64,000 nucleotides of DNA, from assembly GCF_900099925.1 (NCBI RefSeq), contig NZ_FNDE01000007.1, forward strand, positions 1 to 64,000, read 5' to 3'. This document shows positions 6,646-14,750 of the stretch, one piece after another. The notes beneath the pieces were generated by a model that saw only the letters and a list, made by a program, of their open reading frames with translations, was not told where the DNA came from and ran no database searches. Both the position numbers and the translations under genes were made by a program. Source of the DNA: Aneurinibacillus thermoaerophilus (GTDB lineage: Bacteria > Bacillota > Bacilli > Aneurinibacillales > Aneurinibacillaceae). Each line of letters begins with the position of its first letter. Position 1 is the first letter of the stretch.

Positions 6646-8178
6646 CTAGCGAAAGGTGTAGCCGATTTCAAAGATGCGATGCCACGGAAGCTCAGCCTTT
6701 GCGATGCGCGGAGCGGGAGAAATAGCGACATATCGCCCGTTTTTTCGCGTGGCGAGAGAGAGGGTGGCGAGAAATTGATTGGTGCGCTTGGTCACGTTCT
6801 CCATTAACATCTTCTCTTCGAGAGGTGGCACTTTTTTGCTAGAGGAGTAGCGCAATGCGTATTCGTAACGTTTAATTGTATTGTAATAGTAATCTTCGGC
6901 GTAGCGGAGTGCAAGCCAACGTTCATGAGCTTCATTCCATGTTGGTTCATCGCGGATCATCTCCAGGTGCGCCACCAGCAGCCCGATGGTATTTCCACTT
7001 GTATTCCACGCCGCATAACTGTGAATTTTGCTGGAGAGCTTCTGTCGTAAATAATTTTCCATCCAACCTGTTTCAAGAAAGCTTGCGTAAGAGACATCAG
7101 CCACACCGCGCAAGTTGTTAGGATGTGCACGAATCCAGTTCTGCAGATTTTCTATTGGCTCTTCGTGCGAATGAACATAGAGAGAAAGAAGGGCGGGCTG
7201 TCCGGAAGCAGGGGACTTCGGCTGGACAAACGCGATTTTTTTCCGGATTACTTCTGCAAGCGGTTGTCCATCATACGCTTTGATCGTATTTTGTAATTGT
7301 TCGTGTGAAAATGTTACGTCATAACGTGAAGCAGAGCCGGACAATTCGTTTTTGTAACGGGCCAGCAGCAGTGCTGTAATATCATCTGCTCCAGGCATGA
7401 TGTACACGTTTCGTATGTTTTGCTCTTTGCAGTACTGGAGAAGACGCATTTCATTAAATTTTGGAAGACCCATATCGCTTGTGTCATCCAGACCGATCAC
7501 GACGCCGTCGACCAACCCTGCTTTCGCCCAATCCGCCATAGTATAAAGAACACGGGTGTTTTCGTTAAACAGTTTCAAATAATCTCTAACATATGAAAAC
7601 GGGATGGTATTCTGCATTTGACGCAGAAAGTAGAGCATATAATTCCTGCCTTTGACCGTGTTAGCCATCATGTACTGTGCATACTTACGGCCGTATTGCG
7701 TAAGCTCCGTCGAATATTTGAAAGCGGGAGTGATGTACGAAGGCTTCTCCCTGGGAATAAGCCCAATAAGGTATATGGTTTTATATTTATATGCACTTAG
7801 AATGCTTTGTAACTCAGCCAGACGGTATGCATTTCGCACATAGCTTTCCGCATGCCGTCCTTCAATTAGACTCCCGTTTAGCCACTGCGGAACGCAGATA
7901 AAAACGGCATCAGCTGTGGGCAACTGCTGTATTAAAAACGACTTTATTTTTGCGTAATCGGACGGGCGTTCATAATGATCGAGGCCATCTTCAGGGTAAA
8001 CGACAGACGCGCCGCCGATTTCGCTGAGCATTTTTATGTATTCAGTATTGACCGGACGGCTGTCAAGCGGGATAAGCACAATCTTTTTTCCGGCGAACGA
8101 TCCACTTGCCGATACGGATGATGCGGAGCATGCGAGCAAAAAAAAGAACATCATTATCCAAACCCCAAAAAACTTCAC
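6646..8178 (-). CDS. DUF4127 family exported protein
   Basis: 510 aa. An N-terminal hydrophobic signal (about 5-25) is followed by the DUF4127 hallmark VLIPLDSRPVNTEY and further conserved segments: YPEDGLDHY, VIGLDDTSDMGLP, MPGADDITALLLAR. The family is found in Firmicutes with no established activity; the arrangement resembles an alpha/beta hydrolase-type or sugar-processing fold, but that is only an impression. The start is GTG at 8178, chosen because AAGGAG lies 7 bases upstream. An open frame extends 12 codons further but has no ribosome binding site. Confidence 0.85.
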   Translation of the reverse strand: MKFFGVWIMMFFFLLACSASSVSASGSFAGKKIVLIPLDSRPVNTEYIKMLSEIGGASVVYPEDGLDHYERPSDYAKIKSFLIQQLPTADAVFICVPQWLNGSLIEGRHAESYVRNAYRLAELQSILSAYKYKTIYLIGLIPREKPSYITPAFKYSTELTQYGRKYAQYMMANTVKGRNYMLYFLRQMQNTIPFSYVRDYLKLFNENTRVLYTMADWAKAGLVDGVVIGLDDTSDMGLPKFNEMRLLQYCKEQNIRNVYIMPGADDITALLLARYKNELSGSASRYDVTFSHEQLQNTIKAYDGQPLAEVIRKKIAFVQPKSPASGQPALLSLYVHSHEEPIENLQNWIRAHPNNLRGVADVSYASFLETGWMENYLRQKLSSKIHSYAAWNTSGNTIGLLVAHLEMIRDEPTWNEAHERWLALRYAEDYYYNTIKRYEYALRYSSSKKVPPLEEKMLMENVTKRTNQFLATLSLATRKNGRYVAISPAPRIAKAELPWHRIFEIGYTFR

Positions 8179-8289
8179 TTCATCTCTCCTTGGTTTACAG
8201 AATTGACCATGCATACGTTTTAGTTATATTCATCACGCTATAAAAGGATTCACATGAATCCGACACAAGCATACGGGAGGGAAAAGCAC

Positions 8290-8721
8290 ATGTCGCAACG
8301 TTTGCAGGATATTATGACAAGGCAAGTTGCTACCGTTCAGCCGAACCAGACATTGGAAGAGGCGGCACGAATCATGAATGAATATAACGTTGGCGCTGTT
8401 CCTGTCGTTGAAAACGGTCAGTGTGTCGGTATGATCACCGACCGCGATATCGCCACTCGCGCATCCGCACACAATCGTGATAGTCAGACGAAAGTGCGCG
8501 ACGTTATGACGCACAACATCATCACCGCACCCGCTGATATGGACGTTCATGAAGCGGCTGATTTGATGGCGAAAAATCAAATTCGCCGTCTCCCGGTTGT
8601 GGATCACAATCAACTGGTCGGCATCGTTTCCCTTGGCGACCTTGCCGTGCAAGACATTTATCAGAACGAAGCGGGCATGGCTCTCTCTGATATTTCCCAA
8701 AACTATCCTAACAGAGGATAA
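8290..8721 (+). CDS. CBS-domain pair protein (YhcV-like)
   Basis: 143 aa, consisting only of two CBS motifs (about 5-60 and 70-125) forming one Bateman module. Each repeat shows the DIM/DVM ... P(V/I)V ... (G/V)(M/I)(I/V)(T/S) pattern. Such proteins bind adenosyl nucleotides and act as energy sensors; the partner is unknown. Start ATG at 8290 with GGGAGGG upstream; the frame stays open 12 codons further back. Likely monocistronic, with a terminator right after. Confidence 0.88.
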   Translation: MSQRLQDIMTRQVATVQPNQTLEEAARIMNEYNVGAVPVVENGQCVGMITDRDIATRASAHNRDSQTKVRDVMTHNIITAPADMDVHEAADLMAKNQIRRLPVVDHNQLVGIVSLGDLAVQDIYQNEAGMALSDISQNYPNRG

Positions 8722-8732
8722 CATGGGAAGGA

Positions 8733-8764
8733 AGGGCCGGGGAAAATTTTCTCGGCTCTTTTGC
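8733..8764 (+). terminator. terminator after the CBS gene
   Basis: Hairpin GGGCCGGGGAAAA/TTTTCTCGGCTC with a short AT-rich turn, ending in TTTT, 12 bases past the stop. Confidence 0.7.
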
Positions 8765-8824
8765 CATTTATTTTAGTAATCATGAAACTTTCTTCTACGC
8801 AAACTAAGCGTGGAGGTGAAACGC

Positions 8825-9451
8825 ATGCACAAAGCATTCAAGCAAGTGATTATCATGTCTTTAGCACTTATGATGGCTGGATCGCTTGCGGCGTGCGGTC
8901 CGAGAAAAGATGGCACGACCAAAACGCAATCCGAAACGTACCGCCTCAATCAGTATCGTACCAACGGCACGGTCATGGATGATAATTTCGGCATTCGCCC
9001 GTACGGTACACAACAGTACAGTCTGCGTCCAGATATGGCGTATATGTACCCGAATGCCAGAGCAGGGCAATATAACATTTATGGGGCCCGTCCCCATAGT
9101 ACCGTCGAACAAGATCAAAAAGCCGCCGAAAGAATGGCACAGCTTGCGGCCAATGTCCACGGTGTGACTCGCGCTACAGCGATTGTGTACGATCGCGATG
9201 CAGTGATCGGCGTTGAAGGAGCGACTGCATCCAATATGAAAATGTTGGAGCGCAGCGTTCATGAAGCGCTAAGGCGAGCTGAACCGGGATATACGATCCA
9301 TGTTACCGCGGATAAAACGCTCACCCAGCGCATCCGCACGCTAAGCGCTAATATGGGAAACAAGGGGACGAATGCGATGCGTACGTTTGGACGGGACATT
9401 ACTCAGTTAATCCGTGATATCGGCCGTTCTGTTACCGCGCCGTTTCGTTAA
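8825..9451 (+). CDS. YhcN/YlaJ family sporulation lipoprotein
   Basis: 208 aa. Type II signal peptide with lipobox LAAC (Cys about 24), a low-complexity Gln/Tyr/Arg-rich middle, and a C-terminal BON-like YhcN/YlaJ domain (AANVHGVTRATAIVYDRDAVIGV...). Family members are forespore inner-membrane lipoproteins, some needed for germination or outgrowth. Start ATG at 8825 after GGAGGTG; an earlier in-frame GTG at 8810 overlaps that site and is rejected. Confidence 0.9.
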   Translation: MHKAFKQVIIMSLALMMAGSLAACGPRKDGTTKTQSETYRLNQYRTNGTVMDDNFGIRPYGTQQYSLRPDMAYMYPNARAGQYNIYGARPHSTVEQDQKAAERMAQLAANVHGVTRATAIVYDRDAVIGVEGATASNMKMLERSVHEALRRAEPGYTIHVTADKTLTQRIRTLSANMGNKGTNAMRTFGRDITQLIRDIGRSVTAPFR

Positions 9452-9457
9452 GTTAAA

Positions 9458-9500
9458 TGGAAGAGAAAGGGAATGTCCGGATGGGTATTCTCTTTTTCTT
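9458..9500 (+). terminator. hairpin after the YhcN/YlaJ gene
   Basis: An imperfect stem (AGAGAAAGGGAAT against ATTCTCTTTTTCT) ends in T-rich sequence shortly after the stop. Probable terminator. Confidence 0.5.
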
Positions 9501-9550
9501 TTGCGATGGGAGGAAACATGGTATCATAGTTAAATGTGGACAATGAGAAG

Positions 9551-9586
9551 AAAAACAGGCGCCAGAACTGCCGCCTGTTTTTCCTT
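9551..9586 (+). terminator. hairpin upstream of prfC
   Basis: The stem AAAAACAGGCG/CGCCTGTTTTT plus trailing T residues ends about 40 bases before the prfC start. It is either a second terminator for the upstream unit or an attenuator in the prfC leader. Confidence 0.6.
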
Positions 9587-9624
9587 TTGCATAAACATTA
9601 CAAAACGGAGGCGTTTTCACATAC

Positions 9625-11205
9625 ATGGCAACAGCAAGACCAAGAAAAACGTTTGCAATTATTTCTCACCCGGACGCCGGGAAGACGACATTGACTGAAA
9701 AACTGCTTTATTTTGGTGGAGCCATTCATACGGCAGGCATGGTAAAAAGTCGTAAATCCAAACTACAAGCGACATCCGACTGGATGGAAATCGAAAAGCA
9801 GCGCGGAATTTCGGTAACCTCCAGCGTAATGCAGTTCTCCTATAATGGATATGCGGTTAACATTCTGGACACTCCAGGGCATCAGGACTTTAGCGAAGAT
9901 ACATACCGTACGTTGACGGCAGCTGATAGTGCGGTAATGTTAATTGATGCCGCCAAAGGAGTAGAACCACAGACCATTAAGTTGTTTGAAGTATGTCGGA
10001 TGCGAAAAATTCCGATTTTTACTTTTATCAACAAAATGGATCGTGAATCGAAAGATCCGCTAGCTTTATTAGAGGAACTGGAAGAAGTGCTTGGCATCCG
10101 CTCCTGTCCGATGAACTGGCCAATTGGTTCTGGCATTGATTTTAAAGGAGTATATGATCGGGAGAGGCAGCAGGTGGAACTTTTTAAACATGGAGAAAAA
10201 GGACGCCATATTTTCCCCGTATTCCAGGAGGGAAAAAGTAATGAGAAAGTGAAGGAACTGTTGGGCGAAGAAAGATATATGAAGCTGAAAGAAGATATTG
10301 AGCTACTTGATATCGCGGGTGATCCGTTTGATCGTGAAAAAATTGACAATGGATTATTGACGCCTGTCTTTTTTGGGAGCGCGCTGACAAACTTCGGTGT
10401 AGAGTCGTTCCTTGAGTATTTCCTCAGGCTGGCTCCGGGACCGGCTCCCCGTATGAGCGATAAGGGCCTCATTTCTCCAGAGCACAACAAGTTTTCCGGA
10501 TTCGTGTTTAAAATTCAGGCAAATATGAATCCTGCGCACCGTGATCGAATCGCTTTTTTGCGCATTGTTTCGGGCAAATTTATTCGAGGGATGACCGTAC
10601 AACACGTGCGCACTGGAAAACGTATCAAGCTTTCTCAGCCTCAGCAATTTCTGGCACAGGAACGCAACATTGTGGAAGAAGCGTATCCAGGAGACATTAT
10701 TGGCTTATTTGATCCAGGAACGTTTGGCATCGGCGATACGCTGGTAGAAGGAAATCAGACGTTTAGCTTTGCGGATATTCCACATTTTTCGCCTGAGATT
10801 TTTGCGAAGGTACGCGCCAAAGACACGATGAAATATAAGCAATTTCATAAAGGAATGCAGCAGCTTACGGAAGAAGGGGCTGTCCAATATTTCACGACGG
10901 CCGCTCCCGGCGCCGAAACGTTGATTCTCGGCGTGGTGGGCCAATTGCAGCTTGAAGTTTTTGAATACCGTATGCGCAACGAATATGGGGTAGATGTAGA
11001 GCTTCAGCCGCTAGGTTTTACACTTGCCCGCTGGGTGAAAGGGAACAAAAAAGAACATGAATTAAATCTCATCCAGTATGGAGGCAGTCTTGTTGTACGC
11101 GACCGGGAAGGAAGGCTGGTCGTGCTGTTGGAAAACGAATTCGCTGAACGCTGGGCGAAGGAGAAAAATCCGGATGTGGAGTTCGTCAGCACATCGTACG
11201 AATGA
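9625..11205 (+). CDS. prfC: peptide chain release factor 3 (RF3)
   Basis: 526 aa, the normal RF3 length. A GTPase that recycles RF1/RF2 from the terminating ribosome. It has G1 HPDAGKTT, G3 DTPGHQDF, G4 NKMD, then EF-G-like domain II and the RF3 C-terminal domain (MRNEYGVDVELQPL). ATG at 9625; the GGAGG site is rather far (about 14 bases). B. subtilis has no canonical prfC, but several other Bacillales do. It converges with the protease gene, with only 13 bases between the stops and no clear hairpin. Confidence 0.95.
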   Translation: MATARPRKTFAIISHPDAGKTTLTEKLLYFGGAIHTAGMVKSRKSKLQATSDWMEIEKQRGISVTSSVMQFSYNGYAVNILDTPGHQDFSEDTYRTLTAADSAVMLIDAAKGVEPQTIKLFEVCRMRKIPIFTFINKMDRESKDPLALLEELEEVLGIRSCPMNWPIGSGIDFKGVYDRERQQVELFKHGEKGRHIFPVFQEGKSNEKVKELLGEERYMKLKEDIELLDIAGDPFDREKIDNGLLTPVFFGSALTNFGVESFLEYFLRLAPGPAPRMSDKGLISPEHNKFSGFVFKIQANMNPAHRDRIAFLRIVSGKFIRGMTVQHVRTGKRIKLSQPQQFLAQERNIVEEAYPGDIIGLFDPGTFGIGDTLVEGNQTFSFADIPHFSPEIFAKVRAKDTMKYKQFHKGMQQLTEEGAVQYFTTAAPGAETLILGVVGQLQLEVFEYRMRNEYGVDVELQPLGFTLARWVKGNKKEHELNLIQYGGSLVVRDREGRLVVLLENEFAERWAKEKNPDVEFVSTSYE

Positions 11206-11218
11206 TAAGGTAAGGAAT

Positions 11219-11932
11219 CTAAAGGAATTTTCGGATAAACGGCTTGATGCTATCGATGCCGATGGCGAACCCAAGCCCATGGTTGTCCCGGATAATAAAG
11301 GCGTTCATGCCGATTGCTTCACCGTTCATATTAATGAGCGGGCCTCCGCTGTTTCCAGGATTGATCGCGGCGTCTGTTTGAATGATGTCTTCATACTTCC
11401 GGTCGGCGATTTGAACCGGCCGGTTTTTTGCGCTGATAATGCCGGTTGTAACTGTATTTTCCAGACCGAGTGGATTGCCGATGGAGATGACAAGTTCCCC
11501 GACCTGTGCTTCTGTGGAGGAACCAAGAGGAAGTACAGGTAGCGGATTGCGGGTTTGTATGTGAAGTAGCGCGAGATCGCGTTTCGGATTACTCCAAACG
11601 ACGTTCGCCTTTTTCACTTCTCCTGAATAGAGCTTAACGTAAATTACGCGGGCGTTATGAATCACGTGCTCGCTCGTTAAAATATAACCGCGCGGATGAA
11701 TGATAAAGCCGGTGCCGAAGCTGCGGCGCACTTCTTTTTCGTGAGGCTGTGAATTCGGAAATAAAAAATTATGAAGAATTTGTGTCATTTTTTTGTTGAC
11801 CGCGTAGTCTTCCGTTGTAATGGAAATAATGGCAGGTTTTACTTTTTCAACGATTGGAACGAAAAAATTGGCGGGATGCATGTAGGAAGGTTTGCGGAAT
11901 GTACGCGTTATATGCGTTACTTTTCTTTTCAA
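11219..11932 (-). CDS. HtrA-like trypsin-fold serine protease without anchor or PDZ
   Basis: 237 aa. The S1C catalytic triad is visible: SEHVIH (His), NPKRDLALL (Asp) and GNSGGPL (Ser). Bacillus HtrA-type proteases have an N-terminal membrane helix and a C-terminal PDZ; both are missing. The chain ends right after the protease fold (GFAIGIDSIKPFIRKFL). The start is TTG at 11932: AAGGAGG sits 7 bases ahead, whereas the longer frame up to 12052 has no ribosome binding site and adds only a basic, non-hydrophobic extension. Predicted soluble and intracellular; possibly a spore or forespore enzyme. Confidence 0.85.
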   Translation of the reverse strand: MKRKVTHITRTFRKPSYMHPANFFVPIVEKVKPAIISITTEDYAVNKKMTQILHNFLFPNSQPHEKEVRRSFGTGFIIHPRGYILTSEHVIHNARVIYVKLYSGEVKKANVVWSNPKRDLALLHIQTRNPLPVLPLGSSTEAQVGELVISIGNPLGLENTVTTGIISAKNRPVQIADRKYEDIIQTDAAINPGNSGGPLINMNGEAIGMNAFIIRDNHGLGFAIGIDSIKPFIRKFL

Positions 11933-12171
11933 TCTCTTTCCTCCTTCCTGCACTGGGGCGAAGAATCGGCCTCTAGGCAAGGATAGCTTCTTCTGCCAAG
12001 TATATGATTTGCCTTTGACCATTTGGGATAAGAGCGAATCTTTTTTCTCCATATAGTTTATGTTGCTTGTTGGACAGTGTGAAAGTATTTATTTTCTTAT
12101 AATTCGTATAAAGCAGACGTTTCTGGTACATGCTAGAAAATACATACAGTGGAATACCAAGGAGGTCTGTA

Positions 12172-12381
12172 ATGATGAATGAAATGCCTTTATCTATTTA
12201 TACGGGACAAATTTTTAAACCTTTCGCCTGGAAAGCGAATTTTGACATGGAATTTTCTTCAGAATGTATGTACTGTGATTCCAATAAGAATCTTAAAGGG
12301 TATGTGGTAGAAGATGAAACAGGTGGTTCAGTACGGGTAGCGATTTGCCCGGTGTGTCAGAAAATAAATGCCAGATATTAA
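12172..12381 (+). CDS. small zinc-ribbon-like protein, hypothetical
   Basis: 69 aa. Two CxxC pairs (CMYC and CPVC) separated by about 25 residues suggest a zinc ribbon. The frame opens earlier (12130), but AGGAGGT at 12160-12166 points to ATG 12172 or 12175. No family was recognised. It precedes a second small cysteine-pair protein in the same direction with a 74-base gap. Confidence 0.7.
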   Translation: MMNEMPLSIYTGQIFKPFAWKANFDMEFSSECMYCDSNKNLKGYVVEDETGGSVRVAICPVCQKINARY

Positions 12382-12455
12382 AGTGGGTTAAAAGTCGCCT
12401 TTCCTGAATACATATAAGGCAAACTGATAGTGTGTGTCGGGAAAGGGGAACGACA

Positions 12456-12836
12456 ATGGAAAAGCAGTGTAACCGTTGCGGCCATGTAATGCATTTGTAT
12501 TTGCGAAAGCTTGTCTATATGAACCATACGCAAATCGAACATGTGCCTATGTACTGGTGCTGCTATTGCGGGCACCACGAATTAGTTGAACAAATTAAAG
12601 AAGAGTTGAAGCAATGCTTACAGCGGCTGCACACCGAAAAAGGAACAAAGGCGATTTCGTTTGCTGAACATTCCATATTTACGCGCATGATGCTAAAGAC
12701 CTGCGCGCAAAAACCTTGCTTTACCGTTGATGAATGGCTCGACCTATATCTTCTGGCCAAATCGCTGGGGGATAAGCAATGGCTCAGGCAGGTGCTTGTT
12801 TCTTTACGGGAAGTAGCGCGCTCGAAATGTGAATAA
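12456..12836 (+). CDS. zinc-finger-like hypothetical protein
   Basis: 126 aa. The N-terminal half carries CNRCGH and CCYCGHH, a four-Cys zinc-ribbon pattern like those of YgiT-type antitoxin N-termini. The C-terminal half is helical (FTVDEWLDLYLLAKSLGDKQWLRQVL). There is no HTH and no toxin partner nearby, so an antitoxin role is unsupported. ATG 12456 follows AAAGGGGA; a terminator follows the stop. Confidence 0.7.
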   Translation: MEKQCNRCGHVMHLYLRKLVYMNHTQIEHVPMYWCCYCGHHELVEQIKEELKQCLQRLHTEKGTKAISFAEHSIFTRMMLKTCAQKPCFTVDEWLDLYLLAKSLGDKQWLRQVLVSLREVARSKCE

Positions 12837-12849
12837 AGTTTTACAATTT

Positions 12850-12892
12850 ATTAAAAAAACGGGTAGATAGAAGGATATTTATCCGTTTTTTT
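12850..12892 (+). terminator. terminator after the zinc-finger gene
   Basis: Stem A7-CGGGTA / TATCCG-T7 with a 14-base loop, immediately after the stop codon. Confidence 0.75.
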
Positions 12893-12894
12893 GG

Positions 12895-12924
12895 TAGACA
12901 TTTCCCTAATCTTTTTATTACAAT
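12895..12924 (+). promoter_or_regulatory. possible sigma-A promoter for the 35-residue gene
   Basis: TAGACA (12895-12900) and TACAAT (12919-12924) with an 18-base spacer, beginning right after the upstream terminator and about 30 bases ahead of the small open frame. Confidence 0.5.
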
Positions 12925-12956
12925 AGAAGTAAATAAATGTGGGAGGTACGCTTAAG

Positions 12957-13064
12957 ATGGGTGGGCAACAAATTGCCATGTTCGGTTTGATTGCATCGAT
13001 GGCCATTCCGCTCATTTTGTTATCCATGATGTTTATTGCCGCAAAGAGAAAGAAAAGCTCTTAA
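12957..13064 (+). CDS. 35-residue single-span membrane protein
   Basis: A 35-aa frame: a hydrophobic helix (IAMFGLIASMAIPLILLSMM, about 6-25) followed by a basic tail AAKRKKSS, giving an N-out/C-in topology. It has its own promoter candidate, a GGGAGGT ribosome site 9 bases ahead of the ATG, and a strong terminator downstream, a complete small transcription unit. Function unknown; such peptides often modulate larger membrane complexes. Confidence 0.65.
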   Translation: MGGQQIAMFGLIASMAIPLILLSMMFIAAKRKKSS

Positions 13065-13083
13065 AGGCGTGAACATAGAGGAG

Positions 13084-13113
13084 CCCCCTGACGTTCGGCT
13101 GTCAGGGGGTTTT
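13084..13113. terminator. terminator overlapping a convergent stop codon
   Basis: Stem CCCCCTGAC/GTCAGGGGG, loop of 8, then TTTT on the plus strand. The TGA of the minus-strand gene ending at 13102 lies inside the right arm. Confidence 0.8.
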
Positions 13114-14634
13114 GATATCCGGGAACGTAAGCGTAGGAACGGGGTGTTTTTGCATCCATTTTTCTTTTTTCGTGATAAGATACTGCAACGCATCGCTCGG
13201 TTTTCCATAGAGCAATACAAGCAGTTTTTGCGAATGCAACAAATCATCGTGCGTTAATTTATAATAATCTTCCGCCGGGTAAGGCATGAGACCCGGGGTT
13301 AAGGCATAGTAAAAGTTGGAGTCGGGACGTACCCATTTTTCCTTGGTTGCCTTAATAGCGGCGAACAGCTTGGAGGCCGCCTGTTTTTTGGCCGGGTTTT
13401 GATCATATAAATATGCTTCCAGCAGATAATTCATGTTGGCAGCCAGATGGTTGAGCGACGTGTGCGTCCGCCTGCTGTTTTGAGCACCTACATAATCAGG
13501 AATAAAGCTGATCGTTTTATCGCCAGCTTTCTGACTATATTTGTCGATATAGCGCAGCATATAATGGTCCCACTTGCGCAAAGTTTCCCTAATATCCGGA
13601 TCGGGTTTTTGCTGCACGTAGCGCAATAAAAACAGCGCATTGTCGGCGTTTCGACGGTTATCCATATAGGCGTAATCAATGTTATATTCGCGGCGGAGCC
13701 ATTGTGAACGCGGATACGTGGGCCAGTAGCCCTCTTCGTTCTGTGATTGCACTGCCGTATAGGCTAGATGAGTGGCGATATCCATAAACAGGCTGCCCAT
13801 CGCTGGATAAGATACGAAATCATTAGCGCGCAACCCTTCGCCATTAGCAGGGTTCCGGTAGAAGGCCATTTTCGAACTTGGTTCGTAGTTTTCCGGAATA
13901 ATGGAGTATGCACCGTCTGCCCGCAGTTTTTTGTCATGTTCGAATTCGATTTCTAACGCTTTTTTGTACGCTTTTGGCTCATTCCAGTTAATTAGAGGAT
14001 GGCCGGCGAGTATGCCCCAGGCAGTGCTCATGGAAGTGCTGTCTGCGGGTAAGGTGACTTTGTATTGCGTGTATCCGTTTTGCACCACCTGCACATCGGA
14101 TGCATAATATGGGAGCTCTTCGTAGACAGTATAGCCGAGAGGACGGTATACTTCCGCTTTACCAATCCGGTAGAACAATTTTTGGCCGTCCACGTACGCG
14201 GCTTTAGATAATGAGTTGGGAAGTTCATCCCATCTTTGCCAGGCCGGGGGTTTACCGGGTGCGAACATATGCACGTATCTTGGTTCGTTTTCTTTGACAG
14301 TAATTTGAAGGAACGCTTTGTTCGCCTTAGGAGTAGCATGGTTTTCGGCGAAGTATAAAATATCTCCGTTTTTTATCTTGGCTATGGTCAACCGGAAGAA
14401 GCGTCCGTCTTTTTTGTAATCGTAACGCGTATAGATAGCATGTTCGTAACGTTTCTCGGTTGTTACTGGTTTAACGTCCTCCATCCAGCCACCTAAATTG
14501 ATTTTATAATCGCTGAGCACGAAACTTTTAATCCGGTAGGAAAAATCAGCCGATATATTATTTGCGACAAGAACAAAGGAGCATAGGAGTACCGTTATAG
14601 TGCTGATCACCAATATACGCTTTGCATATCTCAA
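13102..14634 (-). CDS. large membrane-anchored or secreted protein, possible alpha/alpha-barrel carbohydrate enzyme
   Basis: 510 aa. An N-terminal hydrophobic segment (ILVISTITVLLCSFVLVAN, about 7-25) is followed by a beta-rich region (about 60-200) and a helical C-terminal half with repeated aromatic helices (YPAMGSLFMDIATHLAY, NADNALFLLRYV, HTSLNHLAANMNYLLEAYL). This layout recalls alpha/alpha-toroid proteins such as D-glucuronyl C5-epimerases, but no catalytic motif was recognised with certainty. Start TTG at 14634, chosen for AAAGGAGGG 7 bases upstream; the frame extends 23 codons further without a ribosome site. Confidence 0.7.
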   Translation of the reverse strand: MRYAKRILVISTITVLLCSFVLVANNISADFSYRIKSFVLSDYKINLGGWMEDVKPVTTEKRYEHAIYTRYDYKKDGRFFRLTIAKIKNGDILYFAENHATPKANKAFLQITVKENEPRYVHMFAPGKPPAWQRWDELPNSLSKAAYVDGQKLFYRIGKAEVYRPLGYTVYEELPYYASDVQVVQNGYTQYKVTLPADSTSMSTAWGILAGHPLINWNEPKAYKKALEIEFEHDKKLRADGAYSIIPENYEPSSKMAFYRNPANGEGLRANDFVSYPAMGSLFMDIATHLAYTAVQSQNEEGYWPTYPRSQWLRREYNIDYAYMDNRRNADNALFLLRYVQQKPDPDIRETLRKWDHYMLRYIDKYSQKAGDKTISFIPDYVGAQNSRRTHTSLNHLAANMNYLLEAYLYDQNPAKKQAASKLFAAIKATKEKWVRPDSNFYYALTPGLMPYPAEDYYKLTHDDLLHSQKLLVLLYGKPSDALQYLITKKEKWMQKHPVPTLTFPDIKTP

Positions 14635-14683
14635 GCTGTATCCCTCCTTTCCAGACCACAGAGCGCATGGCAGCGATGAAGTA

Positions 14684-14722
14684 TAAGAGGCCCATATCCT
14701 CACAGAGGAATGGACCTCTTAT
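14684..14722. terminator. inverted repeat between two minus-strand genes
   Basis: AAGAGGCCC and GGACCTCTT pair with one mismatch around a loop of about 17 bases. T-rich sequence follows on the plus strand only, so it may be a weak terminator or an RNA processing hairpin between the dehydrogenase gene and the next gene downstream. Confidence 0.35.
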
Positions 14723-14750
14723 TTTTATTATACCTATAAAAGGATACAGA

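Noticed and set aside
12456-12836. Zinc-ribbon N-terminus like YgiT/MqsA antitoxins.
   Set aside because: No helix-turn-helix and no neighbouring toxin gene; the upstream gene is another zinc-ribbon protein.
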